Assembly (NCBI GenBank): GCA_003934925.1 | Contig: JQIX01000015.1 | Coordinates: forward strand, 1-64,000 | Source: Epsilonproteobacteria bacterium (ex Lamellibrachia satsuma) | GTDB taxonomy: Bacteria; Campylobacterota; Campylobacteria; Campylobacterales; Sulfurovaceae | Reading direction: 5' to 3' | DNA: 64,000 nucleotides | Program-made: the position numbers and the translations under genes | Part shown: positions 17,324 through 26,282 of the stretch, one piece after another | Layout: every line of letters starts with the position of its first letter | Position numbering within the stretch: position 1 is the stretch's first letter | Notes under the pieces: generated by a model | Told to the model about the DNA's origin: nothing | The model's database searches: none | What the model saw: the letters and a program-made list of their open reading frames with translations, nothing else

Positions 17324-17920
17324 ATGATAAAAAGATCAGCAACAATATGGACTATGGCAGCATTGGCATTTTTAATAAATGGATGTATGGATCAGCCTGC
17401 CAGTTACGGTAAAGCAGATAAAACACCGTATGAAACCAGAGAATGTGTAAAAGAATTATCTATGGGTGCAGAGATCGATACAAGCAGTGAGGTTGATAAA
17501 ATCGTAGTATATAAGTCCAAAAGAAAAATGTATACATATAAAAAAGGCAAGGTTGTAGATGAATTTCGTATCTCTTTAGGGAAAAATGGAGATAAAGGGA
17601 ACAAGATGCGGGCAGGAGATTATAGAACACCGGAAGGAAGCTACTGTATCGTGAGAAAAAAATGTGATCCAAGACTCTATAAATCACTAATGATCTCTTA
17701 TCCAAATGAAGCAGATAAGGCTAGGGCACATGCACAGGGTGTCAGCCCGGGGGGGTATATTACAATCCATGGACAACCCAAATGGAATGCTGATGGACAT
17801 GGAGATAATTATACGCTTGCGCATGACTGGACAGAAGGGTGTATGGCTCTGCCAAACCATGCAATAGATAAACTTTGGAGGGCTGTTAAAAAAGGTGTAA
17901 AAATAGAGATTCATGCATAA
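17324..17920 (+). CDS. L,D-transpeptidase (YkuD family) probable lipoprotein
   Basis: L,D-transpeptidases cross-link peptidoglycan stems or attach proteins to it in the periplasm. The product of about 198 residues begins with a lipoprotein-like signal ending in FLINGC, and carries the YkuD catalytic region: SPGGYITIHGQP followed about 25 residues later by WTEGCMALPN with the nucleophilic cysteine. I start at ATG 17324, 1 nt after the preceding stop; a longer reading from 17306 adds MKIGGR. The signal would need LspA, encoded at 7.2 kb, for processing. Confidence 0.88.
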   Translation: MIKRSATIWTMAALAFLINGCMDQPASYGKADKTPYETRECVKELSMGAEIDTSSEVDKIVVYKSKRKMYTYKKGKVVDEFRISLGKNGDKGNKMRAGDYRTPEGSYCIVRKKCDPRLYKSLMISYPNEADKARAHAQGVSPGGYITIHGQPKWNADGHGDNYTLAHDWTEGCMALPNHAIDKLWRAVKKGVKIEIHA

Positions 17921-18005
17921 TTTGGAGGAATCTCTTGATTTTTAGCTAATTTTGAGAAAGGTTATATTATCATATTGAATAATATTGGAGTTCTAAGGAG
18001 AAAAT

Positions 18006-18530
18006 ATGAGAAAAATTGTATTTGCAGTATGGGTATTTATGTCAGCAGCATTATTAATGGCAGGGGGAAATGCTAAATCAAATTTATCAAGAGTGATAGA
18101 TATACCGGCAAAAGCATGTAAAACAGATAAGGTATATATTGAAAAAGATGCAAAACTTATGTGGCAGGATCAAGCTTATACGGATGTAGAAGATGGTGCC
18201 TATAAGCATGAGAAGTCTGTAGGTAAAGCTGGTAACTGGAAACATGCAGAGAGATACTGCCGAAGATTGGACTATGCAGGATATGCTGACTGGAGGCTGC
18301 CGACAGCTGATGAATTGATGCATGTACACAGAAAGCCGGGTCAAGTATTTACATACTTTCGAGGTCGTGATTTTTGGACTTCTACACCGGCATCAAAAGG
18401 AAAGAATTATGTGATCTATCCGGTAGATGCATATCGCTATGAGCATCATATAAGTAGATCTAATTATATAAGATGTGTGCGTTGCCTGCATGAAGGTGAT
18501 ACTCCAACAGGTCCGGCACCAGTAAAATAA
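18006..18530 (+). CDS. Secreted DUF1566 (Lcl-like) domain protein
   Basis: The 174-residue protein has a signal peptide (IVFAVWVFMSAALLMAGG) and a DUF1566-type module: LMWQDQAY, then NWKHAERYCRRLDYAGYADWRLPTADELM, then DFWTSTPASKGKNYVIY. The WRLPT and FWTST phrases are typical of this lectin-like fold. It is probably periplasmic or on the cell surface; no ligand is known. Two cysteines near the C-terminus (CVRC) could form a disulfide or bind a metal. It stands alone, 85 nt after the L,D-transpeptidase, with its own AAGGAG site. Confidence 0.82.
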   Translation: MRKIVFAVWVFMSAALLMAGGNAKSNLSRVIDIPAKACKTDKVYIEKDAKLMWQDQAYTDVEDGAYKHEKSVGKAGNWKHAERYCRRLDYAGYADWRLPTADELMHVHRKPGQVFTYFRGRDFWTSTPASKGKNYVIYPVDAYRYEHHISRSNYIRCVRCLHEGDTPTGPAPVK

Positions 18531-18550
18531 TTTTTTATTAGGATTGTATT

Positions 18551-19327
18551 CTAGAGGAGTTTGATCTCCTCTTTCAATAGGATATTGAATTTTTTTAATA
18601 TCTTTTCCTTAGCCAGATCAATGAGATATTTAGCCTCTTCAAATGTACCTCCCCCTAAATTGACTAAGAAATTAGCATGAATATCACTCCATTGCATATT
18701 GCCTTTCTTTAATCCTTTTAAGCCTGCTGCCTCAATAAGCCGGCCCGCATAATCCCCCTTAGGGTTCTTAAATACAGAACCGGCACTTGGTTCAAGAGGT
18801 TGATTTGATCGTAGGCTTAGAAGTTCATCCAATAGATTTTGATCAAACCCTTCTATGATTTTAAATTTGGCTGCTGTTGCTATACCATTTAGTTTGGCAA
18901 ATCGGTAGCCATATTCTATATCTTCTTTGAGTATCCATTTGCCATTGACCTCTACACTGTGTAGGATATTGAATACTTCATAGTTTTTGACCCCGGCATT
19001 CATAGCAAGCATACCTCCCAGGGTACCGGGAAGCTTGGTGCAAAATTCAAAACCGGAAATATTGTGCTTTTTTGTATAAGTGACAATGCGGCCGGAAGGC
19101 ATAGCTGCTCCGATAATGAGCATATCCTCTTCTCGCTCAATGGTTGCAAAATCCTTGCTTAACATCATAAGAGGTGGTGGTGTGGGTGAAACCAGAAGGT
19201 TGTTCGCCCCTCCGATGAGATATCTATTCTCAGGTATGATATCGCCTTTTTCTATCATCAGGACTTCAACAGGTTGACCTACTTTAATGCTAGAGTATTT
19301 AGCAAAGTTTATGGTTTTAAAAAACAA
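18551..19327 (-). CDS. murB: UDP-N-acetylenolpyruvoylglucosamine reductase
   Basis: MurB makes UDP-MurNAc, using FAD and NADPH. The product of about 258 residues shows INFAKYSSIKVGQP, GGANNLLVSP, LPGTLGGMLAMNAGVKNYEV and the catalytic-serine segment SAGSVFKNPKGDYAGRLIEAAGLKG, typical of the short MurB type of Campylobacterota. I place the start at TTG 19327, which has AAGGG 8 nt before it and matches the expected N-terminus. The frame stays open to a TTG at 19405, but that extension (26 codons) is encoded by heptanucleotide repeat DNA and is probably not native. mqnD lies just upstream. Confidence 0.88.
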   Translation of the reverse strand: MFFKTINFAKYSSIKVGQPVEVLMIEKGDIIPENRYLIGGANNLLVSPTPPPLMMLSKDFATIEREEDMLIIGAAMPSGRIVTYTKKHNISGFEFCTKLPGTLGGMLAMNAGVKNYEVFNILHSVEVNGKWILKEDIEYGYRFAKLNGIATAAKFKIIEGFDQNLLDELLSLRSNQPLEPSAGSVFKNPKGDYAGRLIEAAGLKGLKKGNMQWSDIHANFLVNLGGGTFEEAKYLIDLAKEKILKKFNILLKEEIKLL

Positions 19328-19350
19328 GAGAAAACCCTTGTTTTTTAGGG

Positions 19351-19450
19351 AGCAAGGAGTAAGGAGCAGGAAGTAGATTCGGTATACTTTTTTTAAAAAA
19401 GCCAATCTTGTTTATAGTGTCTGTCATTTCCTTGCTCCTTACTATTTGCT
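19351..19450. repeat. Two opposed heptanucleotide repeat tracts between mqnD and murB
   Basis: At 19351-19378 the plus strand reads AGCAAGG, AGTAAGG, AGCAGGA, AGTAGAT. At 19430-19450 the complement reads AGCAAAT, AGTAAGG, AGCAAGG. These 7-nt units face each other across about 50 nt and fill the space between mqnD and murB, including the mqnD stop codon (TAG at its edge). The second tract also provides a purine-rich ribosome site before ATG 19427, which opens a 36-codon ORF that ends inside murB. Confidence 0.75.
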
Positions 19451-20315
19451 AGTTTGAACGAAGTTCACTATACCCTTTGGGGATAAGATAGTCCTCTGTT
19501 TTGATCGGACATTCCCACAGACCATGCTCAAAACCAATTTGGTAGAGCTTATCCAGTGCTTTGATCTGAAGTTCAGAAAGTTCCACCGATTCCTCTGATG
19601 CATACATATCGAGATATTGTTCAAGCATTTTATCAGAAATACGTACAAGTTTGTCTGCTTCAAGTTTGGCGCAGAGCTCATCTTTTTTATCATTAGCTAC
19701 TTTAACACCCTCTATGAGGATGTTTTCTATATCTATGGCACGATTAAGAGGCAGTGAACGTCGCAATGCCATACCGCCAAGTGGAAGAGGCAGCCCTTCT
19801 TCGGCCAGCTCTACCCAGATATCCCATATTTCTTTCTCCACCTCCAGGCTCTCATCAAAATCCAGGATCGATTCGTGAATGAGCACACCGGCATCCACCT
19901 CTCCGCTTATTACCGCCTCTTCAATCTCCAAAAAATCCATATAGACAGGTCTGGCATCAGGATAATAAATACGAAATAGCATGGCATTGGTTGTGTATTT
20001 GCCTGAAAGTGCTACTTTGAAATTACGTTTTAGTCGTTTCTCTTTGCGGCGTATGAGTTTTGGACCGTACCCCTCACCGAAACTGACAGCTGTACGAAGG
20101 AGTGCATACTCCTCTTTGATCAGCGGGTACATGCCAAAGCTGATGGCACTCACGTCATATGTCCCTTTCAGTGCTTCAACATTGAGGGTTTCTATATCCA
20201 GCCCGATGTTCTCAAATTCATAATCGTTGATATCGACCCAGCCGAACTTAATGGCATAGTACATAAAAATATCATCGGCATCTGGGGAATGGGCAAGCTG
20301 TATTGTTTTGGGCAT
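19449..20315 (-). CDS. mqnD: 1,4-dihydroxy-6-naphthoate synthase (futalosine pathway)
   Basis: MqnD converts cyclic de-hypoxanthine futalosine to 1,4-dihydroxy-6-naphthoate in the alternative menaquinone pathway. The 288-residue protein begins MPKTIQLAHSPDADDIFMYYAI, the signature of the family, and has the periplasmic-binding-protein-like fold (YDVSAISFGMYP; SGEVDAGVLIHESILDF; LPLPLGGMALRR). All Campylobacterota use this route, and mqnA occurs at 53.3 kb. murB lies downstream on the same strand across the heptad repeat tract. Confidence 0.93.
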   Translation of the reverse strand: MPKTIQLAHSPDADDIFMYYAIKFGWVDINDYEFENIGLDIETLNVEALKGTYDVSAISFGMYPLIKEEYALLRTAVSFGEGYGPKLIRRKEKRLKRNFKVALSGKYTTNAMLFRIYYPDARPVYMDFLEIEEAVISGEVDAGVLIHESILDFDESLEVEKEIWDIWVELAEEGLPLPLGGMALRRSLPLNRAIDIENILIEGVKVANDKKDELCAKLEADKLVRISDKMLEQYLDMYASEESVELSELQIKALDKLYQIGFEHGLWECPIKTEDYLIPKGYSELRSN

Positions 20316-20431
20316 TGTATCTCACTTTTAAAATAGTAAATATATTTTATCATAAGCGTCCCAAAAAAGAAATTTTATAGAAAAATATGCACCCCAAGGG
20401 CATTTGTTCCCTTTGGTCACAGTACAATTTA

Positions 20432-20494
20432 ATGATGACAAAATGTCATCATAATACAAATTGACATAAAAATATGTCAATTTGACATATTTTT
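20432..20494. promoter_or_regulatory. Triple palindrome in the recA promoter region (candidate SOS-type operator)
   Basis: Three inverted repeats with TGTCA/TGACA half-sites lie 66-128 nt before the recA start. They are 20432-20452 (9-bp arms, 3-nt centre), 20461-20480 (8-bp arms, TTGACATA and TATGTCAA), and 20468-20494 (13-bp arms, 1-nt centre, core TATGTCAATTTGACATA). The half-site overlaps TTGACA -35-like sequences. A 15-nt core at 20474-20488 matches 13 of 15 bases at 56198-56212 before the S24 repressor gene, which suggests that this repressor binds both. Confidence 0.6.
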
Positions 20495-20559
20495 GTCTGT
20501 TTGTCTCAAAACCTATTAAAATGGTGTTAGAATTCAACATAAAGGTTAAGGATATGACT

Positions 20560-21597
20560 ATGGCAATGGATGCAAACAAACAAAAAGCACTTGATATGGC
20601 AATCAAACAGATCGATAAAACGTTTGGTAAAGGAACACTGATGAGACTGGGAGATAAGGAATTTGAACCTATTGAGTCCATTTCTACAGGATCTCTTGGG
20701 TTGGATATGGCTCTTGGTATCGGTGGTATTCCACAGGGGCGTATTATAGAAGTGTATGGCCCTGAATCTTCGGGGAAAACCACATTGGCATTGCAAACGA
20801 TCGCTTCTGCACAAAAAAAAGATATGGTCTGTGCCTTTATCGATGCGGAACATGCATTGGATGTGGTCTATGCAAAAAATCTGGGGGTAGATACCGATAA
20901 TCTTCTTGTGTCACAGCCTGATTTCGGTGAGCAGGCACTTGATGTACTTGAGACATTGGCACGGTCAGGCGCAGTGGATCTCATTGTTGTGGATTCTGTT
21001 GCAGCACTGACGCCAAAAAGTGAGATAGAAGGGGATATGGGTGATACACATGTGGGACTTCAAGCAAGATTGATGTCTCAGGCACTTCGAAAACTTACGG
21101 CAGTACTGCATAAGACCAATACCACGGTGATCTTCATTAACCAGATCCGTATGAAGATTGGTACGATGGGTTACGGTTCTCCGGAAACGACTACTGGAGG
21201 CAATGCACTGAAGTTCTACTGTTCTGTGCGTATTGATGTAAGACGTATCGCAACCCTGAAGCAGGGGGAATCCCAGATAGGAAACCGAGTGAAAGCCAAA
21301 GTAGTGAAAAACAAAGTAGCACCACCTTTCAGACAGGCGGAATTTGATATTATGTTCGGTGAAGGTATCTCCTATATCGGTGAACTCATTGACTATGGTA
21401 TCAAGATGGATATTGTTGACAAGTCAGGTGCCTGGTTCAGCTATGGTGCCGAAAAACTCGGACAGGGGAAAGAGAATGCAAAACTGACCCTGAAAGAAAA
21501 TCCTGAACTTCGTGCAGAGATAGAAGCCAAAGTGAAAGATGCACTTGGTTTTGGAGAGTCTTTAGTGATGGATAAAAGTGAAATGACCGAAGATTGA
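20560..21597 (+). CDS. recA: Recombinase A
   Basis: RecA forms filaments on single-stranded DNA, catalyses strand exchange, and stimulates self-cleavage of S24-family repressors. The product of about 345 residues starts [12 protein letters not shown], contains Walker [10 protein letters not shown] and the DNA-binding loops ([42 protein letters not shown]). The AAGGA at 20548-20552 is 7 nt from ATG 20560 but only 1 nt from ATG 20554, so I chose 20560. The upstream region holds unusual palindromes that may be the operators of a damage-responsive repressor. It is apparently monocistronic. Confidence 0.97.
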   Translation: MAMDANKQKALDMAIKQIDKTFGKGTLMRLGDKEFEPIESISTGSLGLDMALGIGGIPQGRIIEVYGPESSGKTTLALQTIASAQKKDMVCAFIDAEHALDVVYAKNLGVDTDNLLVSQPDFGEQALDVLETLARSGAVDLIVVDSVAALTPKSEIEGDMGDTHVGLQARLMSQALRKLTAVLHKTNTTVIFINQIRMKIGTMGYGSPETTTGGNALKFYCSVRIDVRRIATLKQGESQIGNRVKAKVVKNKVAPPFRQAEFDIMFGEGISYIGELIDYGIKMDIVDKSGAWFSYGAEKLGQGKENAKLTLKENPELRAEIEAKVKDALGFGESLVMDKSEMTED

Positions 21598-23364
<1,767 letters not shown>

Positions 23365-23382
23365 GTAATACGGAGAGTATAG

Positions 23383-23634
23383 TTGGCAAATACACAAAAA
23401 GTAGAGATGATTGCTGGGTTGTCCCTCAAAGCACTTTTAGTGACAGCAATAGGTATTTTACTTTTTGGTATCTATATAGGTATTTTGATTTATGGCGAGA
23501 ATTCATTGACAGTTTTAAATCACTTAAAAGAGAAAAAACAGAGTTTGAAGCAAGAGGAACGAGCACTGAAGACTGAGAATCAGAGGCTTCAAAAAGAATA
23601 TTTTGAATTAAAACAATTGGAACCCAAGGAGTAG
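23383..23634 (+). CDS. FtsB/DivIC-like septum protein
   Basis: The 83-residue protein has a short cytosolic start, one membrane helix (ALLVTAIGILLFGIYIGILIY) and a coiled coil (LKEKKQSLKQEERALKTENQRLQKEY), the layout of FtsB/DivIC septum-formation initiators that bridge early and late division proteins. Start is TTG 23383, 9-13 nt after GGAGAG. It lies between eno and a helical secreted protein, with only 4 nt to the next start. The sequence is too short and divergent for certainty, but context and topology agree. Confidence 0.75.
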   Translation: MANTQKVEMIAGLSLKALLVTAIGILLFGIYIGILIYGENSLTVLNHLKEKKQSLKQEERALKTENQRLQKEYFELKQLEPKE

Positions 23635-23638
23635 TGAA

Positions 23639-24289
23639 ATGAAGCGATATATATGGACAGCAATAGTATTGGTATTTGTTGGTGCGAATGCATCTGATAA
23701 TCCGTTTGATCTTAATAAAAATCTTAAAAAGATTGATAAAGATCAAAATATTCTGCTCTCTGAATTGAAAGCAATAGCTGTAGCAAAAGAGAAAAGAGAA
23801 GAAGCTGAAGCAGAAGAAGAGGATGAACTGACTGAGGTAAATAGTAGCACTAATGTATCTGAAAAAAAGGAAACAGTAGTCCCAAAAATCACAGAAGAAG
23901 AAAGACTTCAGAAAATCAAGGAAGAACAAGCTCAAATTGAAGCCCAAAGAGCGCAGAAAGAGAAAGAAGAACAGGAAAAGGTCAAAAAAGCGGAAGCACA
24001 AAAAGCTCAAGCAGAAAAAGCAAGATTAGAAGCGGAAAAGCGTGAAGTTGCAAAATATGAAGCGCAAAGAGCCGAAAAGAAAAAACATGAGGCGGAAGAT
24101 CTGGCTCAGGCAGAAGAGGAAAAAGCAAAATTAGAGGTTGAAAAAGAGGAAGTGAAGCATCAAAATATTTCTGAAAAGAAAGAAACTGCTCAAAGTACTA
24201 TAACTGATATCAATATTGCGCAGGAAGAGACAGAGGCTGCAAAAGAAGCTGATAAAGCATATAAAGAGGCAGTATCCGAAGTAGATTAA
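23639..24289 (+). CDS. Secreted Lys/Glu/Ala-rich coiled-coil protein
   Basis: The 216-residue protein has a signal peptide (YIWTAIVLVFVGANA), a short segment SDNPFDLNKNLKKIDKDQNILLSELKAI, and then a long charged low-complexity coiled coil with repeated EAQRAQKEKEE- and AEKARLEAEKRE-type units. In related genomes this operon position (after eno and the FtsB-like gene) often holds an AMIN-domain periplasmic protein; here no globular domain follows the coil, so it may be a shortened version (inference). The stop overlaps that of the convergent antiporter gene by a few bases. Confidence 0.7.
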   Translation: MKRYIWTAIVLVFVGANASDNPFDLNKNLKKIDKDQNILLSELKAIAVAKEKREEAEAEEEDELTEVNSSTNVSEKKETVVPKITEEERLQKIKEEQAQIEAQRAQKEKEEQEKVKKAEAQKAQAEKARLEAEKREVAKYEAQRAEKKKHEAEDLAQAEEEKAKLEVEKEEVKHQNISEKKETAQSTITDINIAQEETEAAKEADKAYKEAVSEVD

Positions 24290-25443
24290 ACCTCTTTTTT
24301 TTGAGTATGCTGCAGCAGTTTAATGGCTATCATTGAGATAAGGATCTCAAAAATACTTGCCAAAATAAGTTGGTAATAGCTTAAAAGATCCAATAACTTT
24401 GTTTCATACCCGATGGTCGCAACGGCCACAAGCAATGTCAATGGCATGGAAAGTGATAGTGCTATAAGCAGTGCATCTCTGGATCCACTGATACCTTTAA
24501 GGACTACCGCTGCCAAAATTCGTGACAGGATCATTAAAAAAGTAATGAGCACAGCTCCTAAAATAACACCTTCTATCGCAAGAGATCCAATATCCAGCGA
24601 TGTACCTACATGAATAAAGAACAAAGGTACCAGGAATCCAAAGCCCAGACTTGACATTTTTTCTTCCAGTTTTTTCTCATGATGAAAAAATGCGGAGATA
24701 GCCATACCTGCGATAAAGGCACCTAAAGCAACTTCGAGTTCCAAAGAGAGCATTACTGCGATCAAAATAAAAAATAGTGCTATAGCAAGGCGGATATCCT
24801 GATCAGAAGTGTCAAATTTGGGAACAAGGGTATTTTTGAATTCAGGAAACCACCAAAAGAGAAGATGCAGCAATCTATAAAGCAGATAGACAGAGGCCAT
24901 AAAGAGAACAAGATAGCCTAATTTTGTAATGAGTGCCAGGGTAATGCCTGTTGTGCTTGCAGCATCGAAAACAGTAAGTACGGCAATACTGATTATTTCT
25001 CCCAGTACACCGGCGATAAAAGCTAAATGTATCCATGATTGTTTTTTGCCATAGGTTTTGGATAAAGAGGCAAGTAGGCCGATGGAGATAAGTGGCATTG
25101 AAATAATAGTGATCGTGTTAAGATGAAATACCAGCCCTGATATAATAGAGAAAAAAACCATAAGTGCCAGGAAGAGCATAGATTTTTGTATGACTATTTT
25201 GGGGCTTTTTGTGATCTTTTTGAGATCAACTTCCATTCCTGCCAAAAACATAAGATATAAGAAGCCTACTTCAGCGATAAGGTCAAAATATTCATTATGT
25301 CCAATGAAACCGATATATGCAAAAATAGAGCCTAAAATGATCTCTACAGGAGGAGTGGGAATACGAAGGATTTTGGCAACAAAAGGACTCCCCCAGATAA
25401 GCAGAGAAAGGGTAAGAATAAGGGTGATATTAGTGTGTATCAC
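24286..25443 (-). CDS. KefB/CPA2-type cation:proton antiporter
   Basis: The 385-residue protein is almost entirely membrane helices, about 11-12, in the pattern of monovalent cation:proton antiporter-2 proteins, with GFLYLMFLAGMEVDL and ELEVALGAFIAGMAIS typical of the family. It lacks the cytosolic TrkA-N regulatory domain found in KefB/KefC, so it is a short form. Cation specificity (K or Na) cannot be read from sequence. The start overlaps the end of bioB by 14 nt, indicating co-translation. Confidence 0.85.
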   Translation of the reverse strand: MIHTNITLILTLSLLIWGSPFVAKILRIPTPPVEIILGSIFAYIGFIGHNEYFDLIAEVGFLYLMFLAGMEVDLKKITKSPKIVIQKSMLFLALMVFFSIISGLVFHLNTITIISMPLISIGLLASLSKTYGKKQSWIHLAFIAGVLGEIISIAVLTVFDAASTTGITLALITKLGYLVLFMASVYLLYRLLHLLFWWFPEFKNTLVPKFDTSDQDIRLAIALFFILIAVMLSLELEVALGAFIAGMAISAFFHHEKKLEEKMSSLGFGFLVPLFFIHVGTSLDIGSLAIEGVILGAVLITFLMILSRILAAVVLKGISGSRDALLIALSLSMPLTLLVAVATIGYETKLLDLLSYYQLILASIFEILISMIAIKLLQHTQKKEV

Positions 25444-26278
25444 AGCTAGTGGCTACCTCATAGCCTAGTTTTTCCAACATGACCTGATCTTTTTTGGGTT
25501 CCAGACCGGCAGTGGTGAGATAGTCCCCAATTACAATGGCATTGGCACCTGCCTCAAACATTCTTTTTTCCTTTCCGGTAAAAAGAAGTTCCCTCCCCCC
25601 AGCGACCATGAGCAGTTTGTTTTCTCCCAGAAGAGAACGTGCCTGACGGATAATATTTAGTGCTTCTTCCATCTCTATATTGCGTGTTTTAATGGGCAAT
25701 GCAGGATTTGGATGGTAAAAGTTAAGCGGAGTGGACTCTGGTTTCAATGCAGAGATCGCATAAAGAAGAGCATCTCTGTCCTTCTGTGTTTCGCCCATTC
25801 CGAAAATACCCCCACTACAGAGAGCCAAACCTGTAGATTTGACATTTTCGCAAGTATTATATCGTTCCCCCCATGTATGCGTTTGACAAATATCTGTATA
25901 ATACCGTTCTGAAGTTTCCAGGTTATGGTTGTAGCTGTCTATGCCATGCTCTTTAAGGTAGCTAAGCTGTTCTATGCTTGCTGTGCCGTTGCAGGCAATG
26001 AGGTTCAGTCCTTCAACTTCAGATTTGATCGCTTGTGCTGTACGGGCTACAAAATCAACCTTTTTGTCATCAAGCCCCTTGCCGGCTGTTACAAGGCAAT
26101 AGCCAAGTGCACCGTTTTTCTTTGCCTGCCGTGCTTCATTGACGATCTGATCAACATTTTTATAATTGTATCGTTCTATATCTGCATGGTATCTTACGCT
26201 TTGTGTGCAGAACTTACAGTCTTCCAGGCATGTTCCACTCAATATATTGTTAATAGCACATAAAAATATTTTTTTCAT
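25430..26278 (-). CDS. bioB: Biotin synthase (radical SAM)
   Basis: BioB inserts sulfur into dethiobiotin. The 282-residue protein has the radical-SAM cluster motif CLEDCKFC near residue 18 and the family segments SVRYHADIERYNY, YNHNLETSERYY, CSGGIFGMGET and PLNFYHPNPALP. It is on the short side for BioB (usually 310-350) because the N-terminus begins close to the cluster, as in other Campylobacterota. It sits between topA (4 nt upstream) and the antiporter gene, with tight spacing suggesting one operon. Other biotin genes are not in this window. Confidence 0.92.
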   Translation of the reverse strand: MKKIFLCAINNILSGTCLEDCKFCTQSVRYHADIERYNYKNVDQIVNEARQAKKNGALGYCLVTAGKGLDDKKVDFVARTAQAIKSEVEGLNLIACNGTASIEQLSYLKEHGIDSYNHNLETSERYYTDICQTHTWGERYNTCENVKSTGLALCSGGIFGMGETQKDRDALLYAISALKPESTPLNFYHPNPALPIKTRNIEMEEALNIIRQARSLLGENKLLMVAGGRELLFTGKEKRMFEAGANAIVIGDYLTTAGLEPKKDQVMLEKLGYEVATSCDTH

Positions 26279-26282
26279 AGGT

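Noticed and set aside
19317-19427. A 36-codon ORF (MTDTINKIGFFKKSIP...) as a separate gene before murB
   Set aside because: Much of it is encoded by heptad repeat DNA and it overlaps murB; at most it is a coupling leader, so it is mentioned only with murB.
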